Of a stretch of 36,748 bases of DNA, positions 17,226 to 25,533 are shown piece by piece (the stretch's first letter is position 1; each line of letters opens with the position of its first letter). Made by a program: the position numbers and the translations under genes. The notes beneath the pieces are model-generated. The model saw only the letters and a list, made by a program, of their open reading frames with translations, was not told the DNA's origin and ran no database searches. The DNA is from Ruminiclostridium sp. (GTDB taxonomy: Bacteria; Bacillota; Clostridia; Oscillospirales; Ruminococcaceae). The stretch lies in contig JAFVBZ010000227.1 of assembly GCA_017479645.1 (NCBI GenBank), positions 1 to 36,748 of the forward strand, read 5' to 3'.

Positions 17226-20200
17226 TTACTTTTTGGCGGAGAGATGTTCGCTCTGCTTTATGCCGTTTTCGAGCATATCCTCAAAATCTGCCACAGGGAT
17301 AGGCTTCGCATAGAAGAAGCCCTGTGCGGTATCGCACTTGCTCTTGCGCAGGAAATCTACCTGCTCCATTGTCTCGATGCCCTCGCAGATAATGTCGATA
17401 TCCATTTTGTCAGCCATGTCTATAACGCTCGAAAGAACTATGTCGTCCTTCTGTTCGATATGATCGCCGGAGAAGAATCCCTTGTCGATCTTCAGCACAT
17501 CAACAGGCATATTTCTGAGCAGTGACAGCGACGAATAGCCGGAGCCGAAATCGTCGATGGATACACGGAAGCCGAACTTGCGAAGCTGATCTAAAACCTT
17601 TATCGCCGCAGCTTCATTCACTATGAATACGCTCTCCGTAAGCTCAAGCTCGATAAGCGACGGATCAATGCGGTATCTGCGCACCATTTCCGTAATCTTC
17701 GCCGTGAAATCCGTTCCGAGCATGTGTATGCGTGATACGTTCACCGAGATCGGTACTACTTCCTTCTCCGCGTCGATGCGCTTTCTCAGATACTTGCAGA
17801 CTTCTTCATATACGAAGAAGTCGATCTTCACGATATAGCCGTTCTTTTCAAGGAACGGTACAAAGCTGTCCGGCGTTACTATCGTGCCGTCCGGCTTAAC
17901 CCAGCGCACAAGTGCTTCCGCACCGACGATACGATCCTGCGATACAGAGACTTTCGGCTGGAAGAACACCTTGAACTCGCTGTTCTTCAGCGCTTTCATC
18001 GCGTCCGCAGCCATTTCTATCGTCTTGTTGAGCTCCTCGCGCATTTCGGGTTTATATATGCTGCAAATTGCTATGCTGTGCTTCTTTGAATACTTTAGTG
18101 CGAGATTCGCATTGTCAAACGCAGTATCAAAGTCAAATGCCGCGCTCATGTCCGGAACATACGCGCTCGCCATTATTCCGAAGCTCGTTTTTCCTCCCGC
18201 AAGCATATCATTCGTGGAGAACCGGCGTGTGAAATCCTCAAACTCGCTTATCAGATCATCGTCATATTCGGCAAATGCACAGAAATGATCGGCTTCGATC
18301 CTGCATACATATCTGATCTTGTCGGAGAAGTATGTGAACGCGGAAGCAAAACTCTTTAACAGCTCGTTTCCTGCTTTGTAGCCATAACGGCTGTTCACAT
18401 AGCCGAAATTCGCAAAATCCGCCATCAGGAACACAAACTTGTCGTTCTCGAACACGTTCTCCATGTGATGTATAACATGAGATTTGAAGCTTTTGTAGTT
18501 CATAAGCCCGGTAAGCTCATCGTAGCTTGCGGCATATTCCGACTTTTCGCGTGCATGATCGGATTCACGGAGCTTTATAAGATATGAGAACACTATCCTC
18601 GTAAGCTCTTTAAGAACCTTTGCTTCGTCGATCGAGCAGCGGTACGAGAACGCGTGATCCTGGAAGCTTACCGTTCCCGCAAGTCTTCCCGAACGGAAAA
18701 ATCCGCAGACCGTGGAAGATCCTATCTTGTTTGTATCCATATACGCGACATAGGCGTTGTCACGGAGCGGAGAGTTTCCGTCGGCACTTACAGTCTGTAT
18801 ATAGTTCTTGTCAAACCGGGCGCAGAAATCATTCAGCTCCTTGTTGGAGAAGATGATTTTATCCATTCTCGCTGCGTCAATGCTCTTTGAGCGCCAGATG
18901 TATGTGTCTTTGAATGTACGTCCGTCGCGTCCGCACTCGGAAACAACTATCCTTCCGAAACGGAAATGCTTTCCGGTCTTTTCGATAAGGCTTCTTACCG
19001 CGTCGTCCATATCTATTCCCGATTCAGCCATTTCAAACGCGCTCGCAAGCAGATCGCCGCCGAATCCGGAAGAGCCTCCGAACATATCCATGCCCTTCTG
19101 ATAGCGCTCAACACGGGACGTAGGCTTTTCGTCCTCGTCAGGTACAGGCTCCTCGCCGGTATAGAAAGTGAAACAGCTCTTGCCTGCTCTCTTCGACGCG
19201 TACAGCGCTGTATCGGCTTTCCTGTACAGTTCGTCAAAAGTGTCTCCGTCCTTCGGGAACAGCGCTATACCGAGGCTTCCGGATACGCTTACTCCGCTGT
19301 CGTCATCGTTGTAGATGAGGCTGAATATTTTGCATATATCGTCGGCTTTGGATTCTATATGCGATTTGTGGTTCATTCCGCGGAGGAATACGATAAATTC
19401 GTCTCCGCCTATTCTTCCAATTACGTCGTTTGCACGGAAAAGATCCTGCATCTCCTGCGCAAAATCCGTAAGAACGCTGTCTCCGAACATGTGTCCCAGC
19501 GTATCGTTCAGCGTTTTGAAGTTGTCTATATCAACTATGATGAATGCGTCGTAAGTGTCGCGGCTGTCTGTGCGCAGAAAGCTCTGGATAAGCGTCTTGG
19601 TGGCTGTCTTGTTATAAAGTCCGGTGAGCGGATCGTGCTCGGCTTTGTCGATAAGGCGCTGATTCGCTATCTTTATCGTGCTTATGTCCTCGACCTTGCC
19701 GACTGCTCCGCGGTATTCTCCGTCATTTATGCCGCGGTCTGTCTTTACTGTGATCCTGTACCAGCGGTAGTCGGAATCGGAGGGCAGATGCAGACGCAGC
19801 TCAAAAACTCCGTTGTCAACGCCGGTCTTGAGGTTGCTGCAGAGAAGTCCGAATGTCTCCTCGTCCTCGTCGCAGAGATATCCGCTGGAGGAGAAATAGC
19901 CCTCGAAGTCATCAACGGACAGGATATGATCGAATGTTCCGCTGACGTTGCGGTAAAAAGTGATGTGATCGTTCTCCGGAACGTATCTGAAGATATAATC
20001 CGCAGATATCGCCATTACCGAGAACATCATATCTATCATCTCGGCACGTTCTGCCATCGCATGATCTTTCTCGGAAATATCGTGCAGAAGTACGCTCAGC
20101 CTTCTGGTGTGTCCGACAGTCTCAACACTTATCTCGGCATAGAGCGGAAGATGCGAACCAGTAGAATTGACCGCTTCTATCTCCAGCCCGAATGTCGGGA

Positions 20201-20447
20201 AGTTCTTCGCAAGCGCATCTATCTTTCCTATCAGCAGGGAGGAATACTCCCTTCCGATAAGCCTGAAACCGTACTCATTGGGCTCGATGTCAAGATATTG
20301 CTTCTTGTCGCAGCCGAACAGACGGAAATAGTTCATATTCGCCCATGTCAGGCGCGCGAAATTGCCGTCGTATGTATATACCGCCGCGGCACAGGGAATT
20401 TCACCGAAAAGATTGTTCTTTTCGGCTGTTTCTGGTGCAGCACTCAT
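17226..20447 (-). CDS. PAS-GGDEF-GGDEF*-EAL cyclic-di-GMP signalling protein
   Basis: This 1073-residue protein has no membrane segment. In order it has two PAS-like sensor regions (about 10-130 and 140-265) and an intact diguanylate cyclase domain with GGDEF at 347-351 and a product-inhibition RxxD site (RAND, 338-341). A GAF-like linker follows (about 455-640). A second GGDEF domain comes next whose signature is EADHF (718-722) and so is probably inactive. Last is an EAL phosphodiesterase domain (about 810-1065) with EALVRW (844-), NVSRIHM, ELTESVF, IDDFGSGYSS, LKID and EGIET, all catalytic residues intact. It may both make and degrade cyclic-di-GMP. It starts 18 bp after the secreted transglutaminase-like gene, with GGTGA before the ATG. 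Confidence 0.95.
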   Translation of the reverse strand: MSAAPETAEKNNLFGEIPCAAAVYTYDGNFARLTWANMNYFRLFGCDKKQYLDIEPNEYGFRLIGREYSSLLIGKIDALAKNFPTFGLEIEAVNSTGSHLPLYAEISVETVGHTRRLSVLLHDISEKDHAMAERAEMIDMMFSVMAISADYIFRYVPENDHITFYRNVSGTFDHILSVDDFEGYFSSSGYLCDEDEETFGLLCSNLKTGVDNGVFELRLHLPSDSDYRWYRITVKTDRGINDGEYRGAVGKVEDISTIKIANQRLIDKAEHDPLTGLYNKTATKTLIQSFLRTDSRDTYDAFIIVDIDNFKTLNDTLGHMFGDSVLTDFAQEMQDLFRANDVIGRIGGDEFIVFLRGMNHKSHIESKADDICKIFSLIYNDDDSGVSVSGSLGIALFPKDGDTFDELYRKADTALYASKRAGKSCFTFYTGEEPVPDEDEKPTSRVERYQKGMDMFGGSSGFGGDLLASAFEMAESGIDMDDAVRSLIEKTGKHFRFGRIVVSECGRDGRTFKDTYIWRSKSIDAARMDKIIFSNKELNDFCARFDKNYIQTVSADGNSPLRDNAYVAYMDTNKIGSSTVCGFFRSGRLAGTVSFQDHAFSYRCSIDEAKVLKELTRIVFSYLIKLRESDHAREKSEYAASYDELTGLMNYKSFKSHVIHHMENVFENDKFVFLMADFANFGYVNSRYGYKAGNELLKSFASAFTYFSDKIRYVCRIEADHFCAFAEYDDDLISEFEDFTRRFSTNDMLAGGKTSFGIMASAYVPDMSAAFDFDTAFDNANLALKYSKKHSIAICSIYKPEMREELNKTIEMAADAMKALKNSEFKVFFQPKVSVSQDRIVGAEALVRWVKPDGTIVTPDSFVPFLEKNGYIVKIDFFVYEEVCKYLRKRIDAEKEVVPISVNVSRIHMLGTDFTAKITEMVRRYRIDPSLIELELTESVFIVNEAAAIKVLDQLRKFGFRVSIDDFGSGYSSLSLLRNMPVDVLKIDKGFFSGDHIEQKDDIVLSSVIDMADKMDIDIICEGIETMEQVDFLRKSKCDTAQGFFYAKPIPVADFEDMLENGIKQSEHLSAKK

Positions 20448-20465
20448 ATTTTCACCGCTTTCATC

Positions 20466-21734
20466 TTACTTCATTTTCAGACTTATATACTTTTCCGGAT
20501 ACGTGACGTCTTCCTTATATGCAAGACGGACATAATCCCCTACCGTAACGAGTCCGAAGATCTGTTTATCCTCACCCTTGTTCAGAGTGTATATCCGTTT
20601 AGTCTTTCCCGTGGAGGGATCGTACGAGTAAACCGATTTATTCGTGTTGAAGTACAGCTTTCCGCCGTAAGTATCGAGAGAAAGATAGCCTGTCGTATAA
20701 ACTTTCGTTCCGTACGCGGCAACAGCAGTGCTTCCGTTTACCCGGCGCGAGAACCATTTGCTCTTGGTTCTTAGCAGGGCTTTCGCTTTTCCGGTGCTCT
20801 TATTGTAGCTGTAAACGGTAATTATACGCTGTCCGCTGGACTCGTCCTTGCCTGTGTCCGCGGCGTAGTAATACTTACCGCCGAGAAAGCATATATGGGC
20901 TCTTATATTCTTCCAGAATGCGTTGTCATAGGAAGTGTCCGACGCCGCGCCGTAACCGCCGCTTACTATCCACCCGCTGTGAAGCTCGGAGGAACTTCTG
21001 CACTGCGAGTCGCTCATAAGGAAATTCTTATGGAGCACAAGTCCCCAGAGATCGTATGTGCTGCCGTTGTACGCGGCTCCCGGATCATCGAGCGTAAGAT
21101 CGACATGATACCATTTTCCGCCTATTTTAAGATAGTTCCACATGTGGTTCTGCGAACGTGAGAATACCACCGTGCAGTCGATGCCGAGATAATCGCGCAT
21201 TATATACTCGTAAGCGAGGGAGTAGCCCTGGCATACCGATTTCTTGTTCACGATGCAGTCATAGGAAGTGTGCTGGGACATCGTTCCGTACTTGCAGTTG
21301 AGAACCAGATAGTCATGGACGTACAGAGCCTTGTCAACATCGTTCATATCCGATGTTATACCCGAAAGCATCTTCTGTATCGCGGAATCGAGCTTCTTCT
21401 GCGCCGCTTCACGCTGGGAAGCGGTCATTGTGTACGCGAACTCGATACTGCGTACTTTTCCGTCGATATCAGCGATATAGTTGAATTTGTTGTCAACATA
21501 GAACAGGTCCGGGTTTTCAAAAAACGCAGACGCAATTATCTCATTTACGGTCTCGTCAACTCCCCAGCCATATCTGCCGGTAAAATCCGAGATATCAATA
21601 TCAGTTTCGCCGCTTTCAAGCTTGTTCTTTATATATGGTGCAAGCTCATCGGAAGCAACATCAGCCGATGCCGTGAATGTCAGACATGTCAGCATCATAA
21701 CTGCGGATAAAAGGATAGGGATCAGTTTTTTCAT
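20466..21734 (-). CDS. Secreted transglutaminase-like protein
   Basis: The 422 residues begin with a signal peptide (MKKLIPILLSAVMML...TASA, likely cut near residue 24). A transglutaminase-like cysteine protease fold carries a putative catalytic triad of C168 (SVCQGYS), H197 (NHMWN) and D212 (HVDLTLDDP). The C-terminal third has aromatic-rich, repeat-like strands (SYNKSTGKAKALLRTKSKWF; VYSYDPSTGKTKRIYTL) similar to DUF5050 or beta-propeller units. The ATG at 21734 is chosen because GGAGGC precedes it. A sigma-A promoter lies 29 bp upstream. It is probably co-transcribed with the cyclic-di-GMP gene. Target and reaction are unknown; such proteins may hydrolyse or cross-link peptides at the surface. 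Confidence 0.9.
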   Translation of the reverse strand: MKKLIPILLSAVMMLTCLTFTASADVASDELAPYIKNKLESGETDIDISDFTGRYGWGVDETVNEIIASAFFENPDLFYVDNKFNYIADIDGKVRSIEFAYTMTASQREAAQKKLDSAIQKMLSGITSDMNDVDKALYVHDYLVLNCKYGTMSQHTSYDCIVNKKSVCQGYSLAYEYIMRDYLGIDCTVVFSRSQNHMWNYLKIGGKWYHVDLTLDDPGAAYNGSTYDLWGLVLHKNFLMSDSQCRSSSELHSGWIVSGGYGAASDTSYDNAFWKNIRAHICFLGGKYYYAADTGKDESSGQRIITVYSYNKSTGKAKALLRTKSKWFSRRVNGSTAVAAYGTKVYTTGYLSLDTYGGKLYFNTNKSVYSYDPSTGKTKRIYTLNKGEDKQIFGLVTVGDYVRLAYKEDVTYPEKYISLKMK

Positions 21735-21762
21735 AAAGCCTCCATACAATTACACAAAATAT

Positions 21763-21791
21763 ATTATACAATAATAAACCAAATAAATCAA
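21763..21791 (-). promoter_or_regulatory. Sigma-A promoter of the transglutaminase-GGDEF-EAL unit
   Basis: On the minus strand TTGATT (21791-21786), a 17-bp spacer and TATAAT (21768-21763) lie 29 bp upstream of the ATG at 21734. The region around is AT-rich. Confidence 0.75.
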
Positions 21792-21893
21792 GTGCTATAT
21801 CAACTGTTCTAAAAAACAGATATAATTTTTGTCGAAATTCAACAATTTTATTATAAAAAACATTTAAAATGCTTTGACAGGCGTAAAAAGGTA

Positions 21894-21922
21894 TTGACAG
21901 CAAATACAAGCTGTGCTATAAT
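21894..21922 (+). promoter_or_regulatory. Consensus sigma-A promoter of nrdD
   Basis: TTGACA (21894-21899), a 17-bp spacer and TATAAT (21917-21922) with extended -10 TGC give a perfect-consensus vegetative promoter 49 bp upstream of nrdD. Confidence 0.88.
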
Positions 21923-21951
21923 CAAAAGCACTGAAATACAATATATAGTTG
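21904..21951 (+). promoter_or_regulatory. Candidate paired NrdR boxes at the nrdD promoter
   Basis: ATACAATATATAGTTG (21936-21951) matches the NrdR-box consensus (ACACWATATATWGTGT) at 13 of 16 positions. A weaker copy starting ATACAAG (21904-21919, 9 of 16) lies 32 bp upstream and overlaps the -10. A spacing of about three helical turns is typical for paired NrdR boxes. NrdR is the ATP/dATP-sensing repressor of ribonucleotide reductase genes; its gene is not in this window. Confidence 0.55.
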
Positions 21952-21970
21952 CAAGGAGCAGGATGTTAAT

Positions 21971-24169
21971 ATGAAGATCATCAAGCGAAACGGTTCGGAA
22001 GTAACTTTCGATCAGGAAAAGATCGTAAATGCTATAACAAAGGCAAATAATGCCGTTGACGAGAGCGTGAGAATGACTCAGCTCCAGATAAAGCGCATCG
22101 CCGAGAGCGTTGTCATCTCCTGTGAGGAGCTCGGACGTTCCCCAAGCGTTGAGGAAGTCCAGGATATGGTAGAGCATCAGATCATGGCTCATGGCGCTTT
22201 TGAAGCTGCAAAAGCGTATATAACCTACCGCTATACCCGCCAGCTTATCCGCCAGTCAAACACCACCGACGACAAGATCCTCTCGCTTATAGAATGCAGC
22301 AACGAGGAAGCCAAGCAGGAAAACTCCAACAAGAACCCGATCGTGAACTCCACCCAGCGCGATTATATGGCAGGCGAAGTTTCCCGCGATATCACCAACC
22401 GTATCCTGCTCCCGAAGGATATCGTTGAAGCGCATAACGAAGGCATAATCCACTTCCACGATTCCGACTACTACGCACAGCACATGCACAACTGCGATCT
22501 CGTAAATCTTGAAGATATGCTCCAGAACGGAACCGTCATAACCGGCACGCTCATCGAGCGTCCCCACAGCTTCTCCACCGCCTGCAACATCGCAACACAG
22601 ATCATCGCGCAGGTAGCTTCCAATCAGTACGGCGGTCAGTCCATTTCTCTCACGCACCTTGCTCCCTTTGTTCAGGTAAGCCGTGAAAAGCTGTACAATG
22701 ACGTGCTTAAAGAAGCGGAATCCGTCGGTATTACACTTACCGAGGAAACTGCAAGAAAAATGGCGGAGAACAGGCTTCTTGAAGAGATACAGCGCGGTGT
22801 CCAGACCATTCAGTATCAGGTCGTTACCCTCCTCACCACAAACGGACAGGCTCCTTTCGTTACTGTGTTCATGTATCTTAATGAAGCAAAGGATGAGAAT
22901 GAGAAGAGAGACCTTGCGCTTATAATAGAAGAAGTACTCAGACAGCGCTATGAGGGCGTCAAGAATGAACAGGGCGTATGGGTAACGCCCGCATTCCCGA
23001 AACTCATATATGTGCTTGAGGAAGATAATATCACCGAAGGCAGCAAATACTACTACCTCACCGAGCTTGCGGCGAAATGCACCGCAAAGCGTATGGTCCC
23101 GGACTACATCAGCGAGAAGAAGATGCTGGAGCTGAAAGGCGACGTATATACCTGTATGGGCTGCCGTTCATTCCTGACTCCGGACAGATTCACCGATGCA
23201 GGTATCGGAAATATCGCGAATGCGAAGAATTACGTTCCCGGAAAGCACAAGTATTACGGAAGATTCAACCAGGGCGTCGTAACGCTCAATCTCCCGGATA
23301 TCGCACTTTCCTCCGGCGGAAACAAGGCGAAGTTCTGGAAGATCTTCGACGAGCGTCTGAGCCTTTGCTACCGCGCTCTTATGTGCAGGCACAAGAGACT
23401 GCTCGGAACGCTCTCCGATGTTGCGCCTATCCTCTGGCAGTACGGCGCTATCGCCCGTCTCGAAAAGGGTGAGCCGATAGACAAGCTCCTGTTCAACGGC
23501 TATTCGACGATCTCCCTCGGATATGCGGGACTGTACGAGTGCGTAAGATACATGACCGGCAAGTCTCACACCGATCCCGAAGCAAAGCCTTTCGCACTCA
23601 GCATTATGCAGTATATGAATGATGCGTGCAAGAAATGGAAGGCTGAAACGAACATAGATTTCTCGCTTTACGGAACTCCCCTTGAATCCACGACATACAA
23701 GTTTGCGAAATGCCTCCAGCGCCGTTTCGGCATAATTGAGGGCGTTACCGACAAGGGATACATCACAAACAGCTATCACGTTCATGTTACAGAGAAGATA
23801 GACGCGTTCACAAAGCTCAAGTTTGAAGCGGAATTCCAGGCTCTCTCCCCCGGAGGAGCGATAAGCTACGTCGAAGTTCCCGATATGCAGAACAACATCG
23901 AAGCGGTCCTGCAGGTAATGAGGTTTATCTACGACAACATCATCTATGCGGAGCTCAACACAAAGAGCGATTACTGCCAGGTCTGCGGCTGGGAAGGCGA
24001 AATAAGCATCGAGGAAGAAGACGGCAAGCTTATCTGGAAATGCCCGAAGTGCGGCAACACAGACCAGGACAAGATGAATGTCGCACGCCGTACCTGCGGC
24101 TACATCGGCACCCAGTTCTGGAACCAGGGACGCACCCAGGAGATCCGCGAAAGAGTCCTGCACCTGTAA
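21971..24169 (+). CDS. nrdD: Anaerobic (class III) ribonucleoside-triphosphate reductase
   Basis: NrdD reduces ribonucleoside triphosphates to deoxy forms with a glycyl radical under anaerobic conditions. The 732 residues have an N-terminal ATP-cone allosteric domain (about 1-90, KIIKRNGSEVTFDQEKIVNAI), a central catalytic barrel, and a zinc site of four cysteines (C669, C672, C691, C694). The C-terminal glycyl-radical motif is RRTCGYIG, with G710. Length is normal. AAGGAG lies 12 nt before the ATG. It is followed by its activase nrdG after a spacer with two hairpins. The presence of this enzyme supports an anaerobic lifestyle. Confidence 0.97.
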   Translation: MKIIKRNGSEVTFDQEKIVNAITKANNAVDESVRMTQLQIKRIAESVVISCEELGRSPSVEEVQDMVEHQIMAHGAFEAAKAYITYRYTRQLIRQSNTTDDKILSLIECSNEEAKQENSNKNPIVNSTQRDYMAGEVSRDITNRILLPKDIVEAHNEGIIHFHDSDYYAQHMHNCDLVNLEDMLQNGTVITGTLIERPHSFSTACNIATQIIAQVASNQYGGQSISLTHLAPFVQVSREKLYNDVLKEAESVGITLTEETARKMAENRLLEEIQRGVQTIQYQVVTLLTTNGQAPFVTVFMYLNEAKDENEKRDLALIIEEVLRQRYEGVKNEQGVWVTPAFPKLIYVLEEDNITEGSKYYYLTELAAKCTAKRMVPDYISEKKMLELKGDVYTCMGCRSFLTPDRFTDAGIGNIANAKNYVPGKHKYYGRFNQGVVTLNLPDIALSSGGNKAKFWKIFDERLSLCYRALMCRHKRLLGTLSDVAPILWQYGAIARLEKGEPIDKLLFNGYSTISLGYAGLYECVRYMTGKSHTDPEAKPFALSIMQYMNDACKKWKAETNIDFSLYGTPLESTTYKFAKCLQRRFGIIEGVTDKGYITNSYHVHVTEKIDAFTKLKFEAEFQALSPGGAISYVEVPDMQNNIEAVLQVMRFIYDNIIYAELNTKSDYCQVCGWEGEISIEEEDGKLIWKCPKCGNTDQDKMNVARRTCGYIGTQFWNQGRTQEIRERVLHL

Positions 24170-24252
24170 GAGCGCGCACAGCGCGCGAGAGAGGCGCGCA
24201 CAGCGCTCGAGACTTGGGGGAAACCTTTTGTGAACAAAAGGTTCTCCCCCAA
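24169..24252 (+). repeat. Palindrome-rich element after nrdD
   Basis: The first part (24169-24210) has nested GC-rich palindromes with two near-copies of GCGCGCACAGCGC. The second part is a long hairpin: TTGGGGGAAACCTTTTG (24214-24230), loop TGAA, and a right arm ending CTCCCCCAA (24252), pairing over 17 bp with one bulged base. No T-run follows directly. It looks like an REP-like intergenic element; similar hairpins are common between genes in related gut Clostridia (from memory). Confidence 0.65.
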
Positions 24253-24288
24253 ACCCCCTTCCAAAAAACTTTAGTGGCTTCGCAATAA

Positions 24289-24321
24289 ATGGGGAGAGTA
24301 ATTCAACTCTCGCCCATTTTT
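24289..24321 (+). terminator. Rho-independent terminator between nrdD and nrdG
   Basis: ATGGGGAGAGT pairs with ACTCTCGCCCAT (one bulge) around loop AATTCA and is followed by TTTT and GTT. It sits 31 bp before the nrdG start. It may end most nrdD transcripts, leaving nrdG to read-through or to a weak promoter of its own. Confidence 0.7.
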
Positions 24322-24351
24322 GTTGGGATAAGATAGTAAAAGGTGATTATA

Positions 24352-24876
24352 ATGTATTATGGCGAGATAAAAAATTATGATATTGCCAACGGTTCGGGCG
24401 TAAGAGTCACTCTGTTCGTTTCCGGCTGTACAAACCGCTGCGAGGGCTGTTTCCAGCCGCAGACATGGGATTTCCTGTTCGGCAGACCATTTACGGAAGA
24501 AACGGAAGATGAGATTATCAAAATGCTTGAACCGGATTTCATAAACGGGCTGACCTTGCTCGGCGGTGAACCCTTTGAGCCGGATAATCAGCGCGCACTG
24601 CTCCCTTTCGTCCGGAAAGTAAAAGAAAAATACCCGGAAAAGAACATCTGGGTATTTTCGGGATTTACTTATGACGAGATGAAAACCGACGGAAGCAGAT
24701 GCAGGTGCGAGTGTACAGATGAGCTGCTGGAGCTTGCTGACGTTCTTGTTGACGGGCGGTTCGTACTTGCGAAAAAGGATATTTCACTGCGGTTCCGCGG
24801 CTCCTCAAATCAGCGAATTATTGACCTTGACAAGACAAGAGAAACCGGCATTGTCACCCTCTGGGACGGGATATAA
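24352..24876 (+). CDS. nrdG: Anaerobic ribonucleotide reductase activating protein NrdG
   Basis: NrdG is the radical SAM activase that makes the glycyl radical on NrdD. The 174 residues carry the 4Fe-4S motif CTNRCEGC (C26, C30, C33), the upstream GSGVRVTLFVSG, LLGGEPFEP, and the C-terminal VDGRFV...LRFRGSSNQRIIDL seen in NrdG. The ATG at 24352 is chosen because AAAGGTG precedes it; a GTG at 24343 is in frame but has no site. It is on the same strand as nrdD and converges with the next gene, leaving 2 bp between the stops. Confidence 0.95.
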   Translation: MYYGEIKNYDIANGSGVRVTLFVSGCTNRCEGCFQPQTWDFLFGRPFTEETEDEIIKMLEPDFINGLTLLGGEPFEPDNQRALLPFVRKVKEKYPEKNIWVFSGFTYDEMKTDGSRCRCECTDELLELADVLVDGRFVLAKKDISLRFRGSSNQRIIDLDKTRETGIVTLWDGI

Positions 24877-24878
24877 CA

Positions 24879-25514
24879 TCACTTTTTCTTCTTGTAAAGT
24901 TCGTTCGTGAGCGGTTTGAGTGCTTTCATAAGCTGTTTGAGGTCGCTGCCTTCAAAGTATTTCTGGAGCGTGTTGTTAAGCGCTCCCCTGTCTTCGCAGA
25001 TCTTCAGCGACAGCACGATATCATCGGTTCGCTGGCGGTACTTCTTTTCCTTAAGATTCTGTTCAACAAAAGTGCGTATGCTGTCATCGCACTTTTTTTC
25101 TTTTGCGTTCCTCTTCCGTACCGGCTTTTCTACCGGTGTTTCACCGATGCAGGATATCCGTGCGACTTTCGCGCCTCGGGTGCAGAAAGCGGTTATCTGC
25201 TTGTCATAGTCGTTGTCGTTTGAGACAATGAAGTATTTATCTGCATTCCCGCCTGCTATATGTCCGCTGATATACTCGACTATCTTCACATCTATCGCGT
25301 TCTTTATGTCAAGGTCAACGCGCTCATATTCAAACGATGCCGGAGACTCATATATTTTCCGGTGAAGTTCGATATTGAGATATGCGGCATTCGCTCTGTA
25401 ATATATGCGGACACGATCGTCTTCGCCGAGACATTCCATTCCGTCTGTACCGTAATTGTGAACATTCTCGGAGTCTATAAAATAGTAGTTTCTTATCTCT
25501 CTTTTCTTTGCCAT
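24879..25514 (-). CDS. NYN/PIN-domain putative ribonuclease
   Basis: The 211-residue protein has a PIN-like fold: FIDSENVHNYG (D14, E16, N17), NAIDVKIVEYISG (D75) and FIVSNDNDYDKQI (D100, D102), the acidic residues that bind metal in NYN/PIN nucleases. The C-terminal half (about 128-211) is lysine-rich and helical, perhaps for RNA binding. It is probably an RNA-cleaving or RNA-binding enzyme, substrate unknown. It follows the solute-binding lipoprotein by 19 bp on the same strand. There is no partner antitoxin next to it. Confidence 0.78.
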   Translation of the reverse strand: MAKKREIRNYYFIDSENVHNYGTDGMECLGEDDRVRIYYRANAAYLNIELHRKIYESPASFEYERVDLDIKNAIDVKIVEYISGHIAGGNADKYFIVSNDNDYDKQITAFCTRGAKVARISCIGETPVEKPVRKRNAKEKKCDDSIRTFVEQNLKEKKYRQRTDDIVLSLKICEDRGALNNTLQKYFEGSDLKQLMKALKPLTNELYKKKK

Positions 25515-25533
25515 TTTTACCTCTGTTATGATC

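Noticed and set aside
18966-20774. A 602-codon plus-strand open frame opposite the GGDEF-EAL gene
   Set aside because: The opposite strand encodes clear PAS and GGDEF motifs; the frame has no recognisable domain or binding site.
23168-24163. A 331-codon minus-strand open frame inside nrdD
   Set aside because: nrdD has a complete set of motifs on the plus strand, and this frame is its mirror.
24214-24252. The long hairpin after nrdD as a rho-independent terminator
   Set aside because: No T-run follows the stem; the next hairpin at 24289-24321 fits a terminator better.
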